Source of the DNA: Cornus controversa
Lineage: Eukaryota; Streptophyta; Magnoliopsida; Cornales; Cornaceae
Assembly (NCBI GenBank): GCA_026545225.1
Contig: CM048845.1
Location: 98,600,533 to 98,664,532 of the forward strand
DNA: 64,000 nucleotides
Direction of reading: 5' to 3'
Shown here: positions 10,585 to 20,756 of the stretch, piece by piece
Numbering within the stretch: the stretch's first letter is position 1
Layout: every line of letters begins with the position of its first letter
Translations under genes and position numbers: made by a program
The notes under the pieces: generated by a model
Told to the model about the DNA's origin: nothing
What the model saw: only the letters and a program-made list of their open reading frames with translations
Database searches by the model: none

Positions 10585-11853
10585 CAATAGTGTTTAAATG
10601 CTCCCTGGTGAGTAGGGAGTAGTCTACACACTTTTAACTCTAGCCTTCGGATTTAATCCTAAGGCTGTTAATTAAAATAAAGTTCTCCACTCTTATATTA
10701 GGAAACTTACCAAAATTTAATTTCTATTAAACACTAATAATGTAAAATGACAATAATAGACATTATTTAAAAAAAAACTATTATGGAAACCCAAGAAACT
10801 ATGAAAATTATATTCAATATAATTGTGGTTATCTCTATTATATATGGTACATAGAGTTTAATATAAATAAAATTTAGATACAAGGTCTGGGATGATTGTT
10901 AGTGGCAGTCAAATTGTATCTATTATCTACATATAACCTCCTTCCAGGAAAACTTAAGATAAGAATTAACGGCCAGTCGATACATTTAGATTAAGTGTGC
11001 AGGAAACATATGATCTGCTTATTGTCCTGAATTCATCATGAATTTCTATTTGGAAAAGAAAAATAAAATAAATTGACTTAGGTAATATATATAGTCTTCA
11101 AGAATATCATAACTAGCCATCATGTTTAAGTAACGGAGTTATAACTCTGAAATGAATGCTTCATTAGAAAATCAAACTATTATATTACCTTGTGGCACTT
11201 CCTCTGAGTTTGATGCAATACTCATACACTTCATTGTAGTCTACAACAGATTGATCCCTGGAAACAATTAAGAACAAAGCAAACAATGGGTTCAACAACA
11301 TTAGGTGAAAAAAAAATCATGAATTTTCATTATTTTATTGATTAATTTTTTCAAAAAAATATTTGGGATTTCTCGAGGTTTGGTTCATCACTTTTTTCTT
11401 TTATTTCTGTTTCTTTTTAACCACCTAGAATTGAAACATACAAAGCCATGGCGATATCTCTTAGGACAGTGCAGACATCTGTCAAGAAAGTGGGAATCAG
11501 CTCTAGAAAAAAGAATGGACCACTTATCTCCTTCAGCGAATGACAAAGGCGGAATTTTTCATCCACAAAGCCCTACAAGTAACAGCATTTAAAAAAGAAA
11601 AAAGATAAGAAAAAGTAAATCAAAAACAGAATTATCAATTTCTTGGGTTTCCATAACAGTTTTTTTATAAATAATGTCTATTATTGTCATTTTACATTAT
11701 TACTGTTTAATAGAAATTAAATTTTGGTAAGTTTCCTAATATAAGAGTGGAGAACTTTATTTTAATTAACAGCCATAGGATTAAATCCGAAGGCTAGAAT
11801 TAAAAGTGTGTAGACTACTCACTACTCACTAGGGAGCATTTGAACATTACTGT
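10585..11853 (-). mobile_element. Pack-MULE-like element carrying histidine-phosphotransfer exons
   Basis: Inverted arms of about 215 bp (10585-10797 and about 11637-11853) share AAATGCTCCCT..GTGAGTAG, TAGTCTACACACTTTTAA and further matching sequence. A 9-bp flank ACATATATA occurs on both sides (10576-10584 and 11854-11862), although it lies in TA-rich DNA and could be off by a base. Between the arms lie two exons of an HPt-domain gene on the minus strand with a real intron, and no transposase. Long TIRs, a 9-bp TSD and a captured host gene fragment together fit a Pack-MULE. The direction given is that of the captured gene. Confidence 0.8.
11189..11572 (-). pseudogene. Captured histidine-containing phosphotransfer (AHP-type) gene fragment
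   Basis: Exon A spans 11442-11572 (131 bp) and exon B 11189-11257 (69 bp). The intron between (11258-11441) has GTATGT donor and TTTCCAG acceptor; exon A is preceded by TTGTAG and exon B followed by GTAATA. Spliced, they give 65 codons plus two bases with no stop: GFVDEKFRLCHSL.., then MALDQSVVDYNEV, then KLRGSAT. This aligns without gaps to the plant AHP four-helix core (G-x-x-D-x-x-F, LDQ-x-VVD, L-K/R-G-S). AHPs carry phosphate between cytokinin receptors and response regulators. The phospho-histidine of the usual HQLKGSS motif is isoleucine here, so phosphotransfer is not expected. First and last exons are missing; I found no convincing downstream exon. Confidence 0.8.
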
Positions 11854-12090
11854 ACATATATATATATATATTTATATATATTAAAAGAAAGTAAGAAAAC
11901 ATATTAGAATAAATCGCACCCTTCTATAACTATAGGCACAAATCTATTAACATTTCTTTTCCTTTGGCAAAAACTCGACTATTCACTCGTCTACTTGAAA
12001 ATTTAAGTTCTCGCCTTTTACTATAAAAAGTGGATTACTTATGCCAATAAATTAAAAAATTAAGAGCTGTGATACACTATCCAAATTCTA

Positions 12091-12464
12091 AAGTTTTCAA
12101 ATGATATTTTGTGAGGAGCAATGCTACACATCATGAAATTATTTCATGAATTTATATCATGAATGATGTGGCAGGTAACGTGGAGAGTTAGTATTGGTGG
12201 GATTCCCCCCATACACAGAGTCCTATGATATTATCACTGAATCCCACCAATACTAACTCTCCACGTTACCTGCCACATCATTCATGATACAAATTTATGA
12301 AATAATTTCATGACGTTTAGTATTTCTCTTATGTGAGTGAAGAATAACGTCATTATGACATCATCAACTTAGTGACATCATCATCACTCAAGTTTTCGAA
12401 TGTTATTATGTGAGTGAAGAATGACGTCATTATGACATCATCAACTTAGTGATGTCATCATCAC
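12091..12464. repeat. 76-bp tandem duplication split by a MITE
   Basis: Two copies of a unit of about 76 bp start AAGTTTTC (12091 and 12389). They contain TGTGAGTGAAGAAT, ACGTCATTATGACATCATC and CATCATCACTC. The first copy is interrupted by the MITE at 12116-12328; removing it and one target duplication leaves 76 bp, matching the second copy. Confidence 0.8.
12116..12328. mobile_element. Palindromic MITE, Mutator-type target duplication
   Basis: 213 bp, almost entirely two inverted arms of about 85 bp around a short loop (about 12208-12236). The arms share CATGAAATTATTTCAT, ATGATGTGGCAGGTAACG and AGTTAGTATTGGTGGGATTC. Flanks TTTTGTGAG (12107-12115) and TTATGTGAG (12329-12337) match at 8 of 9 positions. 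No coding sequence. Confidence 0.85.
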
Positions 12465-12736
12465 TCACTCACATAATTTGATTCAAAATTCTCCAAATTT
12501 AGAGAATATATCATTTTCCAAAAATTAAATATATCATTTTTGTCCTATTAATGAGTGTAAGGGCGACATTATTCGGTTTTGTGAATCAAATGACAAAATA
12601 AAGCATTTTACTAAAATCAAACCAATTATTAATATTGTTCAACAAATATCTCTTTTCAAAGAATATCAGTATAATTTTTCAAAATGTCATTGAAATCCAT
12701 ATATTCCACTTAATCTAAGGAAGAGTAGTATGTACA

Positions 12737-12830
12737 TACTCCCTCCGTCTCATTTTAGATATTCCTTTTTAAAAACTCTTTTTAGATGTCCCTTTTTGGA
12801 AGCCTAAGCAACCACTCGATTACCATGTTA
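12737..12830. repeat. Truncated Stowaway-like MITE end
   Basis: TACTCCCTCCGTCTCATTTT is the typical Stowaway terminus. I could not find the matching inverted end nearby, so this is at most a truncated copy. Confidence 0.4.
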
Positions 12831-12847
12831 GTATCCACATAAATATC

Positions 12848-13336
12848 GAGTAAAGTGCATAAAACCTCCTTTAGTTTGAAAAGTGTACAAAAAATCTCCT
12901 TCATATTAATTTTCCTACCGTGTAGTTTGTATTTGGTGCAAATACTCTTCTGAGCTTAAAAAAAACACTCTTTAATACAAATTTATCTTTTTTGTATTTT
13001 TTTTTTCAAACTCATATATATATATATATATTAGAATGAACAGTATGATGAACAGTACCCAAAAATACAGATTTGTTTTTGAAAAAAATGCTGAATTTTC
13101 TTTTTTTTTAAGTGCTGAATTTTTTTTAGGAAAAAAAAACAGTGCTGAATTTGTTTTTCAGAAAAATAGTGCTGAAATTTATTTTATTTTCTAAAAAAGG
13201 TGCTGTTTTTCTTTTTAAGAAAATAAATTTTTTTATGAGTTCATTCTAATATATATATATGTGTATATATGTAAAAGTGAACAAGAAGAAAAAAAATTAC
13301 ACACATTTCAAATTACAGAAAATTTTATGCACTTTA
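12848..13336. mobile_element. Short inverted-repeat element of uncertain class
   Basis: Ends GAGTAAAGTGCATAAAA and TTTTATGCACTTTA are inverted. The flanks CCACATAAATATC (12835-12847) and CCACGTAAATATC (13337-13349) match at 12 of 13. The interior holds an inner inverted pair (TTAGAATGAAC near 13032, GTTCATTCTAA near 13237) around several AGTGCTGAATTTTT units. No coding sequence. Confidence 0.6.
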
Positions 13337-13349
13337 CCACGTAAATATC

Positions 13350-14101
13350 ATATTAGCACCCCCTTGTGGCTTTGTCTGCCATTGCCAATGCCCCGCCAGG
13401 CATAAATTTATTTGGTTATTATTGGAATGGCATGTGACATTCACGCCATTTTTCTACTTTTACGTTTTAATTTTTTGAATTAATAAAATAACCTGATTGA
13501 CCCTCACAAGTGAAATGTAAGTGTATTTATTTATTATTATTTTTGTTGAAAGAAATTTATGTCATCTTTTTTCTAAAGAGCAAGTTAAACATGAAAATCC
13601 AAAAGTGAAGTGTGAATATTACTTCCTTATGAAATATTTCATACAAATTTTACAACGTATATCAGTCAATTATATATAATGTGCTACTGAGTTATACAAA
13701 ACGTACCACCTCTAAAACACGGACAAGCTTAAGAGATGTGTCATATTCGTGTCAGACTCTTTGTAGAGGTATCCTTTTTTTTCAGATACACCAGAGGACA
13801 CTCCGAGACACGCCAGAGTACACAATCGTTCAAAGTTGAAATAGAATTAAGAAGAAAAAGAAGAAGAGAGGATGAACATATATATACATATGTTTGTATA
13901 TATGTGTATTCTTTCAAAGTGAGATGTACGAAGTGAGATAAGAAATATAGAGATCTAAATATGTGAAGGATGGAGAGGATGAGAGAGGAACGACTTCATG
14001 AATAAAAGAGACAATAAAGGGGAGAGAGAGAGGTGAAAAGATGGAGGAGATGAGTAAACCATTCGATTGGAAAGATAATCTTAATCTTGAATAAACACGA
14101 G
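13350..14101. other. Intergenic DNA, nothing recognised
   Basis: AT- and GA-rich. The stretch 13700-13800 has GTGTC-rich sequence distantly like the element at 48302. No supported gene. Confidence 0.4.
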
Positions 14102-15530
14102 TGTTAAAGTGAGAGAATGAGAGAGAACTCTTATGTTGAATTGTATTGAATAGTGGTACAAAAAGCCTATTTATAGGCTAGAAATGTGGTAGGTTGGTGG
14201 TATATTAGGACAAGTACAATCGTGTTATATAAGAAAACCCTAAATGATTGGTAAATGGTAGCACAAGGAAGGTAGTAGGTGAGTGCAAGTAAGGAGGTAG
14301 GTGGATGATAATATAACATGTGTATAATATATGTTAACATCCCCCTCAAACTCAAAGTGTAAGAGTATATACCAATTTGAGTTCGGAAACTTAATCCTAA
14401 AGGCGTCCTGCTGTATGTGATTGAGTAGGCGAACGTAGGCGTCTGATTACCATTAGAGGCACATGAAAGCGCAGTAGTCACAGAGATGGATAATTACCAA
14501 TGAATGCATACGAAAGTGTTATGGTCAATCACGGAGGCCTGTGATTACCACTATGCAAGGAAGCACAGTGGTTAATCACGGAGGCGTGTGATTACCATTG
14601 GTGGGTGCACGAAAGTGCGGTGGTCAATCACAGAATCGTGTGATTTCCACTAGAGGTGTGTAAAAGCGCAATGGTCAATCATGAATGAGTGTGATTACAC
14701 TAGTTGGTGCACGGAAGTACGATGGTCAATCATAGAAGTATGTGATTACCACTGAAGGGTGTTTGTGGCACGTGGTAGTGCTTGGAAGTGCTTTTCGAGA
14801 ATTTTTTTTATCAGAGGACTTTGACGATTAATTGTTGGGGATGAGGCTGATTGTGTCATCCCGACGATAACGACGATGGAAAGAGAATATTACTACCAAC
14901 GATCGACGACGACACTGCTAGTGGATAATAACAAGTGGCTAGTGAAGAGCCCGAAAAGAAAAAGAGAGAGAGTTTCAAAATCCTAGCTCTAATACCATGT
15001 TATAAATATAAGAAAAAGAAAGAGAGAATTATTGATCTCTGTATTGAATTGTATTGAATAGTAGTACAAAGAGCCTATTTATAGGCTAGAAATGTGATAG
15101 GTGGGGCATATTAGGACAAATACAGTCGTTATATAAGAAAACCTAGGTGGTAGGTAAAGGATAGTACAAGAAAGGTAGTAGGTGAGTACAAGAAAAGTAG
15201 TAGGTGAATGCTAATATAACATGTGTATAATATATATTAACATCCCCTTCAAACTCAAGGTGGTAGGGTGGATCCCAACTTGAGTTTGAAAACTTAATCC
15301 TGAAAGCGTCCTCGTTTATGTGATTGAGTGGGCCCATGAAAGCGCGATAGCCAATTATGGAGAATTTGGAAATTTAAACCCTAAGGCGTCCTAGTTTATG
15401 AGATTGAGTGGGCGCACGGAAGCGTGGTACTATGGTAGCCAATTACAAAGGCGAGTGATTCCTTACGCGGTGATCAATCATGGAGGCGTGTGCTTATGTG
15501 CTAATATAACATGGGTATAATATATATTAA
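14102..15530 (-). mobile_element. TRIM-like LTR element in tandem array (LTR-internal-LTR-internal-partial LTR)
   Basis: Read on the minus strand, a complete LTR (14998-15242) is followed by a primer site (GGTATTAGAGC, rc of 14986-14996), an interior of about 660 bp, a polypurine tract (TTTGAGGGGGA) and a second LTR (14102-14339). Upstream of the first LTR the interior starts again (15243 to about 15495) and ends at a third partial LTR (about 15496-15530) ending ATATATTAA. Both full LTRs have TGTTA..TTAACA ends and share TGAATTGTATTGAATAG and CCTATTTATAGGCTAGAAATG. No retroelement protein is encoded. The tandem form suggests unequal recombination between LTRs. Confidence 0.75.
14400..14765. 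repeat. About 60-bp tandem repeats inside the TRIM-like element
   Basis: Roughly six diverged units of GTGATTACCACT..GGTGCACGAAAGCGCAATGGTCAATCAYGGAGGC type. The same motif recurs at 15440-15490 in the second interior copy, so the repeats belong to the element and not to the insertion site. Confidence 0.75.
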
Positions 15531-15942
15531 GAGTGAGAAAGAGAGAATCGGAAGATTCTTACGTTTGGCTACAAAGATAAGAATTAAACTTTTGGAAACA
15601 AAGATATCTATTTTTTGTCGAAAAAATTACAACCTAGTCCTACTTTTGCACCTTAAAAACAACTAAGTCCTATGCATTTTTTATTAGGACAAAAAAGTCC
15701 TACTTCGAAATTTTATTTCCCAACAAATAAATTTAAATTTGAACTTGTTTTCAGTATTGCCCTTATTATTAAGTATCAATCATGTATCAAACTCATCCAC
15801 TCTTTTCTTTAGTGTCACACTCATTCATTTACTAGTCTCAATTTTAACCTAAAGCCAAAAAATATAAGAGTGGCCATTTGAGAAGTAGTAGTGAAAACTC
15901 ATGTAAAAAAATTCAAGCCAGAGCCAAGGCTAAAAAGACTAA

Positions 15943-16136
15943 GGCTCTGTTTGGATTGACTTTTGAAAAGCGACTTTCAACTTTTCAAGTTCAAAAGCTG
16001 TTTTGGAGAGTCTTTGGGCGAAAGAGCTTCAGTGTCCAAAGAGAGCATTTAAAGGAAGATGGGGTACCAGCTTTCTTTTCTACTTCTCTTTTTCTTTTGC
16101 GTAAAAGTCGAAGCAAAAGCTCTGCCAAACAGGGCC
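15943..16136. mobile_element. Tourist/Harbinger-like MITE
   Basis: 194 bp with ends GGCTCTGTTTGG and CCAAACAGGGCC, flanked by TAA on both sides (15940-15942, 16137-16139). This is the 3-bp duplication expected for the PIF/Harbinger group. Non-coding, although a frame happens to stay open across it. Confidence 0.75.
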
Positions 16137-16199
16137 TAACAAAACTTGAAGGGACAAAAACCGTGATTTGTGCCTAAAAGACCAAATATGAGAAAACTA

Positions 16200-17685
16200 A
16201 CTTTTTATACTAATAATTACACAAATTAGAGAAGAGTCCCAAAACTTGTGGAGGACTTCAAGGGAAACACCTAAAAGCAAAGAATTTAAATAGATTGAAT
16301 ATTTTTATGGGATTAGTAAACATTTTATTTTCTTTAAGAACTTTTTTTTAAAATTTGGCTAAACATTATCTTTTATTTAAGCAAAAAGTTTTTGCTAAGA
16401 AATATAGATATATATATATTTCAGTCTCAACATTCATTGTTTTGCTTTTGCTTCTGCTTCTGCTTATGCTTAACAAGGAAGTACATGAAAAGTAATCACA
16501 CATAAAACAATTTGCCATTGATGGTGAAGTTCTACATATACTCAGAGATCAAATGATGAAATAACGAACCAAACAAATTATAATCTACATCCCCCAACAA
16601 TCGTCCATTATAGTAGTTAAGTGTTAAAAAATGAAAGGACTACTTTGACACTTTTCAGGGAAGACAACAAATTGCCAGTTTTACAAAGAAAACTATTAAC
16701 ACTACTATTATCACTGTAGCTTTCAAAAATCTGCAGAATGATATTGCTTTGCTATACCAGAACCTCCCATGTACCCAAATCAAACTCTTTACCATCCTGC
16801 CATAAATCCACACAAGAAGAATGATGAAAAAACAATTAAATCCCCAATAATGAATGGAAAGGGTAAAAGAGGTATTCAATTTTATAATAAATTGTTAGAA
16901 ATAGGTGTCAAAAGTAAGTCTTCTTTGTACTAAAGAAAATTTTATAGAAAAATTATACCCTAATCTTACATTTACACCTTAAAGAAAATTAAGTTTTATA
17001 AAAATTTCATTAGGACAAAGAAGTCCTACTTGAGAACTATTTTCAAATGAGTTCAAATTTAAACTTTTTTTCACTATGCCCTTATTACTAAAGTACCAAG
17101 TATAAAAAATAAAATAAAAAACATCATACCCAGTGCACGACTTCGTCCGCTTGAGCAATCAAGTATGAAAGTCATTAATTTTTTTCTTTAGACTCACTAT
17201 AATTATAGTGATATCAAAGAGCAAATAACATCTCTTAGAATTAATATAATATGTTTCAATATTAATTGTTATTTCCTGTTCTTGTTGACACTTTACCAAC
17301 TAATGCACGCTAGAGGTAACAAGAAAGAAAAACAAAAAATTATCACAAAGGGAATAGAAATTTACTGTTGCTGATACATTGGTGTAGATACCAATTTCTC
17401 TTATTTTAATCTAATGACAATTAGAGTTAACCAATAGTTAAACATTTGAGTACTAATCACATCATCTACTAATTTGGAAATTTGGTAAATGGAGTAGAAA
17501 GAAAATTGAAGACATGGTAGAGAAGCAGGGTTTTTGTTTTCAAATTTATACCATATAAAATTTATGGTAAAATTTAATTAATGTTTACAAAAAGAAATAT
17601 AATTCCGTATAGTACGAACAATTTAATAAATAGATTGATCCATATTTTTTTTATATGTATCACAAAACAAATTAACCACAACCAC
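16200..17685. other. Interior of composite element, no gene
   Basis: AT-rich. Apart from the internal arm copy at about 16860-17110 I see no repeat end, splice-bounded exon or conserved frame. Confidence 0.4.
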
Positions 17686-18300
17686 TACAGATGGCAAAAA
17701 TCCCCAACCCGGCGGGGAACCGCCCCGCCCCGCCCCAACCCGTTTAAAACAGGTTTGGGGAACCGTTTATGTTAATGGAACGGGGATGAATTTTGTTAGT
17801 TAAAACCCGATCGATTTCAGGGCGGGGACGGGGAAAGGTCGCCCCACCCCACTTAAAACCCGCTCCGATTATTCTACACTTAATATGTTATTATATTATA
17901 TTACTTATGTGTATATATACTTAAATAGAAAACTTTAGCCCTAATCTCATTCCTGTCTCCTAGTTTACGATGATATGATTATGATTCTTTCCTTGTTCTT
18001 ACCATGAAGAATGAAATTCTATGTTAGTTTTATGTTAGAGGAATGTATGGTTAGTTTTATATAATTTTGTTGGAACTTGAAAAAAAAATTAATTTTCAAA
18101 ATATTTGAATTTTAATCGGTTATGGGGATGGGCGGTTTGGGGAGGGGTGAGTTCTGTCGGTTATGGAGCGGGGATGGGATAAAGGGGAAAATTTATAACC
18201 GGTTATGGGAGCAGTTATGGGGTTTTCAAAATTAAACGGTTATGGGGATGGAGATGGGGATGGGGATCCCCGCCCCATAACCGACCCATTGCCATCCCTA
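17686..18300. mobile_element. Non-autonomous hAT element
   Basis: 615 bp from TACAGATGGCAA to TTGCCATCCCTA, with perfect 8-bp flanks ACAACCAC (17678-17685 and 18301-18308). The subterminal regions are unusually GC-rich (GGGGCGGGG-type runs) around an AT-rich centre. No transposase. Confidence 0.88.
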
Positions 18301-18889
18301 ACAACCACCGTAGAAAATTTAATTAATATTTAAACTCACGGGAATTGAAAGAGAAATATAAACATTAATTACAAGTAGATATATATATGTAATTAGCAAA
18401 CTATAATTTAACTAACATTGTCCATAAAAGATGAAATAATCAATAACCTATCTAGCATGTATCATTAAATATGTACTTGCCTGCTATCTTCTAACAAGGT
18501 GCAGAAGACAACCAAAAACGAAAAGCCTGATTTAAAAACCAACCAACAATTCACAAGTACCATATGAAAAGGATAAAAGAGATACTATAATTTTTATATA
18601 ACTTTATTGGAAATAAATCTCAAAAGTAATACTTCTTTGTCCTAATTAAAATTTTATAAAACTTAATTGTCTTTTAAGATGCAAAAAGTAAGACTAGAAG
18701 GTAATTTTATAAGACTTAGTTGTTTATAAAATGCAAAACTAGGATTAAGTTGTAATTTTCCCTTTTTTGTTTGTAATTTAATATACTTCGGCCTATGAAC
18801 TTTCTTGTTATTCAAGAGAAGTATGGGTTATTTGGTGGGACTAATTTCAATATATTGTGTTTATAAATATAGATTAAAAACTTAACAAA

Positions 18890-19651
18890 ATGTATTTTTT
18901 TATACATGAAAAAATATATATAATTATTTTACTGTTGTCTTATTTTTTTTTAAATTTAAGATATTGCAGTGTTCGTGTTCACTGCGTACCACCATTTTTT
19001 TTGGCAAACAAGATAAAAAGAGTTAAACAGAACAATTCCGAAATCACAAATCATATATCATCAATCAGCAAGATTCGAAATGTTTTCGTGGCCAACATCA
19101 AGCAAGGTAACTCCAACGCATCTCCGTCATCTCAGCCGCCATCCAGTGAAATCATCACCACACGACCACACTGGAACAAGAACTGCCGGAAACAAACCAA
19201 AACGAACGTGCAAAATCAAACAGAAAAATCCAAATCCAAACAAAACGACTCCCAACAAGGTGCACGCAAAGCCTCACCTAAGACAGAGAGCCGTTGGGGC
19301 CATGGGAGCGGAGACCTCACCTCCCCGCTTCCACAAAGTGAAGCGGATGAGGATAGAGAGAGAGAGGAGAAGGTGACGGCGCGGTTCCTAGTCACAGCAT
19401 GCCTACAAGAGACTCTTCCGGTCAAATGGAACACATGGCTCTCACCTATAAAAAGCACCAGCTTACCACTTAATGCACACGCCCACACAATGAACGTGGA
19501 CACTTCCACCAAATTGCTGTGCATTCTCAACACTCCCAACTTTCACCATGCAGACAGACCACAAAATAGAATAGTAGTGTGTACTTATACAACATCATCT
19601 CTCAATTGTTTGCAATACCTCACATTGCAAGTAATCATGAAGCTAACATGA
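18890..19651 (+). other. Unrecognised 253-codon open frame and GC-rich patch
   Basis: A frame of 253 codons stays open here and overlapping frames are open on both strands from 19080 to 19540, a sign of locally higher GC rather than of coding. The translation is low-complexity (N, K, Q, S, P) with no domain I know. A TATA-like CTATAAAAAG at 19447-19456 on the plus strand is followed by an ATG at 19491, so this could be a promoter region. It lies about 1.1 kb beyond the 3' end of the RBM7-like gene. I do not call it a gene. Confidence 0.25.
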
Positions 19652-20756
19652 GGCAGCCAACATTCGTCAGATTAAATAATCAGTATTGTTAAAAAAAAAT
19701 ATATTAAGAGCTCAGTTTGCAGATTTCATAAGAAAAGAAAATGGTATGAAAATGATTCTGCTAAAACAGAAGGGAGAGAGAGAGAGAGAGAGAAGTTGTA
19801 TCATGCTCAGAAATTCTCACGTAAACCACATTTGTGAGACTGGCTCACATTAAGGCGTATTATGTTCCCAATTCTGCCGTAAACCATATTAGAGAGATTC
19901 CTATCCAATCAATTTTTGACATTTTTCCTTCTGGAAAAATTCATTGCCTGTGATGGAGGGATCACCTTTAAAATGGCCCATCATAACTGGATCAACCGAC
20001 TTCCCAAAAACAAAAAGTGAATCAATTGTGTAAACAATCAATCTAATTGTCAGACAAGGGGATGGAAAACAAATTAGTTCTACTATCAATTCTGGATATT
20101 GCAACAAGATAATAAGTCAATTAACCATCAATTCACTCTCTCCTCCCCAACTCCAGTAGTAGTACACATAATTGTCATTGAATTCCATCCTCAACCTTCC
20201 CATCAAAATCTCTCAGACAACTATTGCAAATAATGAGAAGTATCACAACAATATAAATGATCAGTTCAAAAAAATTAATCTATGGGCAGATAAGATGCCA
20301 TTGGTTGTTAAATCAATTCATTTTTTTCCTGGCCTACCTTCAGTAGGATCATAAACATTAACTACTAGAACCCTAAAACCATCATCCCTTCAAAGTTCAA
20401 ACTTACTGTTGTGAATAATCAAAGTATAAAAAGACAATCATATACCATGTAACAATCTAATAACCATTTCTTTTGGGTTACACCAGAGTGTTCCTATTCC
20501 TAACCATTTTTAAGTCAATAAAGAAGCAAATAAGAAAGAAGCAATCTTCATCAATAAAAGAAAACTTGAGTTGACTTTAGAAGTCTAGATTTTAGAAGCA
20601 AAACACATTCAGCATAACCTGATTCAACCATTTGGAACAACCACCAACAAAAACAAAATGTGTATTTTCCACTAGCTCCTCACACTACCACGAGCAACAC
20701 TACATGCTTTGATTCAGTAATACAACGCAGGTGAGAGTTGGTCTCTAACGAGAAAA
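19652..20756. other. Downstream region of the RBM7-like gene
   Basis: Probably includes the 3' UTR of the minus-strand gene just to the right. No further exon or repeat end was recognised; a GA repeat lies at about 19775-19793. Confidence 0.4.

Larger units (their letters stand above)
15620..18762. mobile_element. Composite Mutator-like inverted-repeat element with nested MITEs
   Basis: The left end GAAAAAATTACAACCTAGTCC and right end GTTGTAATTTTCCC are inverted, and the similarity extends inward for more than 100 bp (TTTGCAYYTTA, AGGACAAARAAGT). Flanks TTTTTTGTC (15611-15619) and TTTTTTGTT (18763-18771) match at 8 of 9. A third, internal copy of the arm lies at about 16945-17110 with a short inverted partner at about 16860-16940, so two related elements may have merged. 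It hosts a Tourist-like MITE and a hAT element. No transposase found. Confidence 0.6.

Noticed and set aside
10585-11853. HPt exons as part of an ordinary host AHP gene
   Set aside because: First and last exons are absent and the fragment is tightly enclosed by long inverted arms with a 9-bp duplication.
12737-12830. Complete Stowaway MITE
   Set aside because: Only one terminus is visible; no matching inverted end or TA duplication was found, so it is listed only as a truncated end.
14400-14765. CRISPR-like array of about 60-bp units
   Set aside because: Units are diverged along their whole length with no constant repeat and variable spacer pattern, and they lie inside an LTR element of a plant genome.
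18890-19651. 253-codon frame as a protein gene
   Set aside because: Low-complexity product, equally open frames on the other strand, no domain and no supporting splice or homology signal. Kept only as an unresolved feature.
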